From the NCBI RefSeq assembly GCF_006439395.2, contig NZ_CP083950.1, positions 2,666,001-2,730,000 of the forward strand: a stretch of 64,000 bases of DNA, in the 5' to 3' direction. Positions 60,342 to 64,000 of this stretch are shown piece after piece. The notes beneath the pieces are model-generated. The model worked only from the letters and a program-made list of their open reading frames with translations. It ran no database searches and was not told where the DNA came from. The translations under genes and the position numbers were made by a program. This DNA is from Mesorhizobium sp. B4-1-4. GTDB taxonomy: Bacteria > Pseudomonadota > Alphaproteobacteria > Rhizobiales > Rhizobiaceae. How positions within the stretch are numbered: the stretch's first letter is position 1; each line of letters opens with the position of its first letter.

Positions 60342-60818
60342 ATGACGAACACAATCCCCGTCCATCTCGACATCAACGGCCAGCATCATGAGTTGCAACT
60401 CGAGCCGCGTGTCACGCTGCTCGACGCCTTGCGAGACCGCCTCGGCCTGACCGGCACCAAGAAGGGCTGCGACCATGGCCAGTGCGGTGCTTGCACCGTG
60501 CATGTCGACGGCGAGCGCGTGCTCGCCTGCCTGACCCTGGCCGCGCAAGCCGAGGGCCGCGCCATCACCACCATAGAGGGGCTTGCAAGCGAGGGCGAAC
60601 TGCATCCCGTGCAGGCTGCCTTCCTCGAGCAGGACGCCTTCCAGTGCGGCTATTGCACACCCGGGCAGATCATGTCGGCGGTGGCCTGCATTCGCGAGGG
60701 TCATGCCGGCTCTGACGATGAAATCCGCGAATACATGGCCGGCAACCTCTGCCGCTGCGGCGCCTATCCACACATTGTCGCCGCTGTCCGCCAGGCAGCC
60801 CTAGAGGTCGCGTCATGA
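60342..60818 (+). CDS. paoA: Aldehyde oxidoreductase iron-sulfur subunit (PaoA/XdhA-like)
   Basis: A 158-residue protein with two [2Fe-2S] centres: the plant-type ferredoxin motif CDHGQCGACTVHVDGERVLAC and the helical-domain motifs CGYCTPGQ and NLCRCGAY. It passes electrons from the molybdenum centre to the FAD subunit. No twin-arginine signal is seen, unlike E. coli PaoA, so this complex is probably cytoplasmic. ATG 60342 begins the conserved ITNTIPVHLDINGQ-like start. It is the first gene of the operon and overlaps the next by 4 bases (ATGA). Confidence 0.9.
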   Translation: MTNTIPVHLDINGQHHELQLEPRVTLLDALRDRLGLTGTKKGCDHGQCGACTVHVDGERVLACLTLAAQAEGRAITTIEGLASEGELHPVQAAFLEQDAFQCGYCTPGQIMSAVACIREGHAGSDDEIREYMAGNLCRCGAYPHIVAAVRQAALEVAS

Positions 60819-61798
60819 AGGACTTCTCCTATCTTCGAGCCACCTCGACGGATGCCGCGCGTGAGGCGGCCGCCCTGCCCGGCGCCATGCTCCTGGCTGG
60901 CGGCACCACGCTGATCGACCTCGCCAAATGCGGCGTCGCCGAGCCCGACACGCTGGTCGACATCACCCACCTCGAGGGGCTGGACCGGATCGCGGTCGAC
61001 GAGCGCGGCGCCACCATTGGCGCGCTCGCCCGCATGGGCCATGTCGCCGACCACGCGGACATCAAAAGCCGTTTCCCCGCCGTCTCGGAGGCGCTGTGGC
61101 AAGCGGCTTCGGCGCAGATCCGCAACATGGCGACCATAGGCGGCAATCTGATGCAGCGCACGCGCTGCCCCTATTTCCGCGATCCTTCGAACTTTCCGGC
61201 CTGCAACAAGCGGCAGCCCGGCAGCGGCTGTTCGGCGATCGGCGGCGTCACCAGGGGGCACGCGGTGCTCGGCACCAGCGAAGCCTGCATCGCCATGTAC
61301 CCCGGTGACCTCGCCACGGCGCTGGTCGCCTTCGACGCGACAGTCCGTCTCGGCGAGCGGCAGCTTTTAGTCGATGACTTTTTCCTGCTGCCCGGCACTA
61401 CGCCGGACAGGGAGCATGCGATCGAGCCTGGCGAGATGATCACCGCTATCGAAATCCCCTCCTCCGCCGCAGCCCGCCGCTCGACCTATCTGAAGATCCG
61501 CGATCGGCAGTCCTATGAATTCGCCGCGGCCAGTGCCGCGGTCGGGCTCGAACTGGAAGCCGATGGCCGCACCATCCGCGACCTGCGCGTGGCGCTCGGC
61601 GGCGTCGCCACCAAACCCTGGCGCGCGCGGGCGGTGGAAGACGCCCTGAAAGGCAAGGTGCTGGAGCCGGACGCCGTGCGGGCGGCCAGCCTGCTCGCCG
61701 TCGAGGGCGCCGTCGACCATGGCGCCAACCACTACAAGATCGAGCTCGCGCCGCGCGTCGTCGCGCGCGCCATCCTCAAATTGGGAGAAGCGGCATGA
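60815..61798 (+). CDS. paoB: Aldehyde oxidoreductase FAD-binding subunit (PaoB-like)
   Basis: A 327-residue FAD subunit of the xanthine dehydrogenase family. FAD is held by LLAGGTTLIDLAK and ATIGGNLMQRTRC. The insertion RCPYFRDPSNFPACNKRQPGSGCSAIGG with its cysteines is the mark of PaoB-type subunits, which hold an extra [4Fe-4S] cluster. The C-terminal CO-dehydrogenase flavoprotein domain is complete. It sits between the other two subunits with 4-base overlaps on both sides. Confidence 0.9.
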   Translation: MKDFSYLRATSTDAAREAAALPGAMLLAGGTTLIDLAKCGVAEPDTLVDITHLEGLDRIAVDERGATIGALARMGHVADHADIKSRFPAVSEALWQAASAQIRNMATIGGNLMQRTRCPYFRDPSNFPACNKRQPGSGCSAIGGVTRGHAVLGTSEACIAMYPGDLATALVAFDATVRLGERQLLVDDFFLLPGTTPDREHAIEPGEMITAIEIPSSAAARRSTYLKIRDRQSYEFAAASAAVGLELEADGRTIRDLRVALGGVATKPWRARAVEDALKGKVLEPDAVRAASLLAVEGAVDHGANHYKIELAPRVVARAILKLGEAA

Positions 61799-64000
61799 CC
61801 GTTCACACAAGACATGGCGATGCTTCCGACGGCGCGCTGGCGGAAGCCGTCGGCGGCCGGCTTTCGCGCGTCGACGGCCCGGCCAAGATCACCGGCGCGG
61901 CGAAATACGCCGTCGAGCAGCAGCTCGAAGGCCTCGTTTATGGCGTGCTGGTCGAAAGCACGATCGCATCGGGCAAGGTGCGCGCCATCGACACCAAGGC
62001 GGCCGAGGCGGCACCGGGCGTGCTGCAAGTGCTCACACCAGACACCATCATCAGCCTGAAAACCGCCTCGGACTGGTTCGGCACGCCGCCGCCCGACAAG
62101 CCCTATTGCCCGCTGGCGCGCGATATCACCTTCTCGGGCCAGCATGTCGCCGCTGTCATCGCCGAGACCTTCGAGCAGGCGGTCGCCGCGGCGGCACTCG
62201 TCAAGGTCAGCTATGACGAGACGCCGGCCATCGTCGACCTCAGCGACGGCAAGGCCGGCGACGGCATCCCGATCGACGCCATGACCAAGGAATGGGGCGA
62301 CGCCCAGGCCGCCTTCGCCTCGGCCCCGGTGCGGATCTGCGCCGCCTATAACACCCCGCGCGAATACCAGGCGCCGATGGAGCCGCATGGCCTGATCGCT
62401 CGCTGGGAGGGCGACAGGCTGACCGTGTGGGAGCCGAGCCAGTGGCTGGACGGCATGGCCCGCACCTATGCCGAATGGTTCGGCGTGCCGTTCGAGAATG
62501 TGCGGCTGGTCTCGCCCTATATTGGCGGCGGCTTCGGCTCCAAGGCGCTGGCGCTCAGCCATGGCGCGGTGGCCGCATGTGCCGCCAAGATGCTCGGCCG
62601 GCCGGTGCGGCTGGTGATGACGCGCCCGCAGACCTTCACCGGTTACGGCGGCCGCGCCGCGACCCGGCAGACGGTGACGATCGGCGCCGACCATGACGGC
62701 CTGATCCAGTCGATCGTGCATCGCGGCGTCAATGAAACATCGATCGACGGCATGTGGGTCGAGCCGCTGGGATCGGTCACTTCGATCATGTACGCGACCC
62801 CGAATTTCTCCTCCAGGCAGAATGTCGTGCGGGTGAATTCGGTGGTGCCGGGCGCCATGCGCGCGCCGGGCGAAAACCCGAGCGCCTTCGGTATCGAAAG
62901 CGCCATCGACGAACTCGCCTACGAGGTCGGCATCGATCCGCTGGAGATCCGGCTGCGCAACTACGCCGAACAGGATCCGGAAGCGAAAAAAGCCTGGTCG
63001 ACCAGGCAATTGCGCGAGGCTTTTGCCGTGGGCGCCGAGCGCTTCGGCTGGGTCAGGCGCACGCCGGAGCCGCGCTCGATGCGCGACGGCAACCAGTTGA
63101 TCGGCTGGGGCGTCGCCGCCGGCACCTATCCGGTGCGGCGCGCCTATGGCGAGGCGATCGTGCGCATCCTGGCCGACGGCTCGGTCGAGGTCGAAAGCTC
63201 CTCGATCGACATGGGCCAGGGCACCTACACCATCCTGGCGCAGACCGCGGCCGAGACGGTTGGCGTGCCAGCCGACGACGTGGTGGTGAAGCTGGGCGAT
63301 TCCCGCTTTCCCCGAGCCGGCGTCACCGGCGGCTCACGGCTGGCCGGCGTCATGACCGGTGCCGTCTACAAGGCCGCGACCTCGGCGCTCGACCAGTTGA
63401 TCGGCCTAGCGATCAGCGATCCGCGCTCGCCCTTCCACGCCCTGCAGGCCAACACGCTGGTCGTCGCCAACGGCCGTATCACCGCGCCGCGCGGCGACGG
63501 CCCCGATGTCTCGATCGCCGAACTGCTCAAAAACGTCGGCCGCGACCGCATCGAAGCGATGGGCGACACCATGCCGGCCAATTCGAGCGCCGAGGACCGC
63601 TACAAGAACTACACCACCATCGCCATGGCGCTGCCGCATACCGAGGGCGACTATTCCCGCCACTCCTGGTGCGCGCATTTCGTCGAGGTGCGCGTCGACG
63701 AGGATTTCGGCACGGTGCGCGTGTCGCGCGTGGTGTCGGCGCTGGATTCGGGCCGGCTCTACAACCCGAAGCTCGCCGAAAGCCAGTGGAAGGGCGGCAT
63801 CATCATGGGCATCGGCCAGGCGCTGCTCGAGGAAGGCATCATGGACCGCCGCCACGGCCGCATCGTCAACAACAACCTCGCCGATTATCTGGTGCCGACC
63901 AATGCCGACATTCCCGACATCGAGGTGATCTCGGTCGGCATCCCCGACCTGCATTCCTCGATGCTCGGTGGCAAGGGCGTCGGCGAACTCGCCATCGTCG
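61795..64000 (+). CDS. paoC: Aldehyde oxidoreductase molybdenum-binding subunit (PaoC-like), partial
   Basis: The large subunit, 735 codons visible, running off the right edge. It starts at ATG 61795, overlapping paoB. The molybdopterin-binding stretches SPYIGGGFGSKAL, RAPGENPSAFGIESAIDELAYEVGIDPLEIRLRN and the SIDMGQGTYTILAQTAAE segment are typical, and the catalytic Glu is probably that of GKGVGELAIV at the very end. Only the last few residues are missing (about 730-760 in PaoC). It oxidises aldehydes to acids, with aromatic ones as the usual preference of PaoABC. The Mo-cofactor insertion partner PaoD would be expected just beyond the window. Confidence 0.9.
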   Translation, partial: MTVHTRHGDASDGALAEAVGGRLSRVDGPAKITGAAKYAVEQQLEGLVYGVLVESTIASGKVRAIDTKAAEAAPGVLQVLTPDTIISLKTASDWFGTPPPDKPYCPLARDITFSGQHVAAVIAETFEQAVAAAALVKVSYDETPAIVDLSDGKAGDGIPIDAMTKEWGDAQAAFASAPVRICAAYNTPREYQAPMEPHGLIARWEGDRLTVWEPSQWLDGMARTYAEWFGVPFENVRLVSPYIGGGFGSKALALSHGAVAACAAKMLGRPVRLVMTRPQTFTGYGGRAATRQTVTIGADHDGLIQSIVHRGVNETSIDGMWVEPLGSVTSIMYATPNFSSRQNVVRVNSVVPGAMRAPGENPSAFGIESAIDELAYEVGIDPLEIRLRNYAEQDPEAKKAWSTRQLREAFAVGAERFGWVRRTPEPRSMRDGNQLIGWGVAAGTYPVRRAYGEAIVRILADGSVEVESSSIDMGQGTYTILAQTAAETVGVPADDVVVKLGDSRFPRAGVTGGSRLAGVMTGAVYKAATSALDQLIGLAISDPRSPFHALQANTLVVANGRITAPRGDGPDVSIAELLKNVGRDRIEAMGDTMPANSSAEDRYKNYTTIAMALPHTEGDYSRHSWCAHFVEVRVDEDFGTVRVSRVVSALDSGRLYNPKLAESQWKGGIIMGIGQALLEEGIMDRRHGRIVNNNLADYLVPTNADIPDIEVISVGIPDLHSSMLGGKGVGELAIV

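Overview
The window is a GC-rich, densely coded stretch with no rRNA, tRNA, CRISPR array, prophage or IS element that I can see. Gene content points to a soil or plant-associated alphaproteobacterium of the order Hyphomicrobiales (Rhizobiales), most like Mesorhizobium. The pointers are many polyol and sugar ABC transporters, an RpiR regulator beside a polyol operon, an alphaproteobacterial LexA box (GTTC-N7-GTTC), and many intergenic palindromic repeats of the type common in that group. The genus is an inference from style; no marker gene is present.

Layout. 0-9 kb: the end of a peptide-type substrate-binding protein, a beta-lactamase-fold hydrolase, a chimeric gene relic, cytochrome b561, a DUF1275 membrane protein, a BKACE enzyme, a PAS-GGDEF-EAL protein, an ester cyclase and a PAP2 membrane phosphatase. 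9-20 kb: two HxlR regulators, each divergent from a small enzyme-like gene. Between them lie an alkylation-repair block (Ada, a frameshifted methyltransferase, a 2OG-Fe oxygenase) and a LysR/alpha-beta-hydrolase pair. An orphan TadG-like gene and DNA polymerase IV behind a perfect LexA box follow. 20-27 kb: a complete ribitol operon on the minus strand (AraC regulator, binding protein, ATPase, permease, ribitol 2-dehydrogenase, D-ribulokinase). Ribitol would be imported, oxidised to D-ribulose and phosphorylated to D-ribulose 5-phosphate.

27-44 kb: a fatty-acid hydroxylase/desaturase, a NUDIX hydrolase, a methyltransferase and a large CHASE-PAS-GGDEF-EAL protein come first. A second, unassigned polyol/sugar operon follows: RpiR regulator, SDR, mannitol-dehydrogenase-family enzyme, sugar isomerase/epimerase, binding protein, double ATPase and two permeases, with a divergent Gfo/Idh/MocA oxidoreductase. 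44-54 kb: CopC/CopD, an NRAMP-related carrier, a cupin, a HerA-like ATPase and a frameshifted DUF559 nuclease placed between inverted repeat copies. A frameshifted aldo/keto reductase, a beta-propeller protein and a TPR/HTH protein divergent from a DUF899 operon complete this part.

54.9-59.2 kb: a tightly packed three-gene cassette of an ATP-grasp ligase, a fold-type-I PLP enzyme and a group II PLP decarboxylase. I cannot match it to a described pathway, and it is the best candidate here for an undescribed system, perhaps one making an amide of a decarboxylated amino acid. 59.3-64 kb: a TetR regulator divergent from a PaoABC-like molybdenum aldehyde oxidoreductase operon that runs off the end.

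Three genes carry single-base frameshifts (about 12.79, 50.12 and 50.74 kb), and two relics of gene duplication are visible (2.2-2.36 kb and 28.46-28.64 kb).
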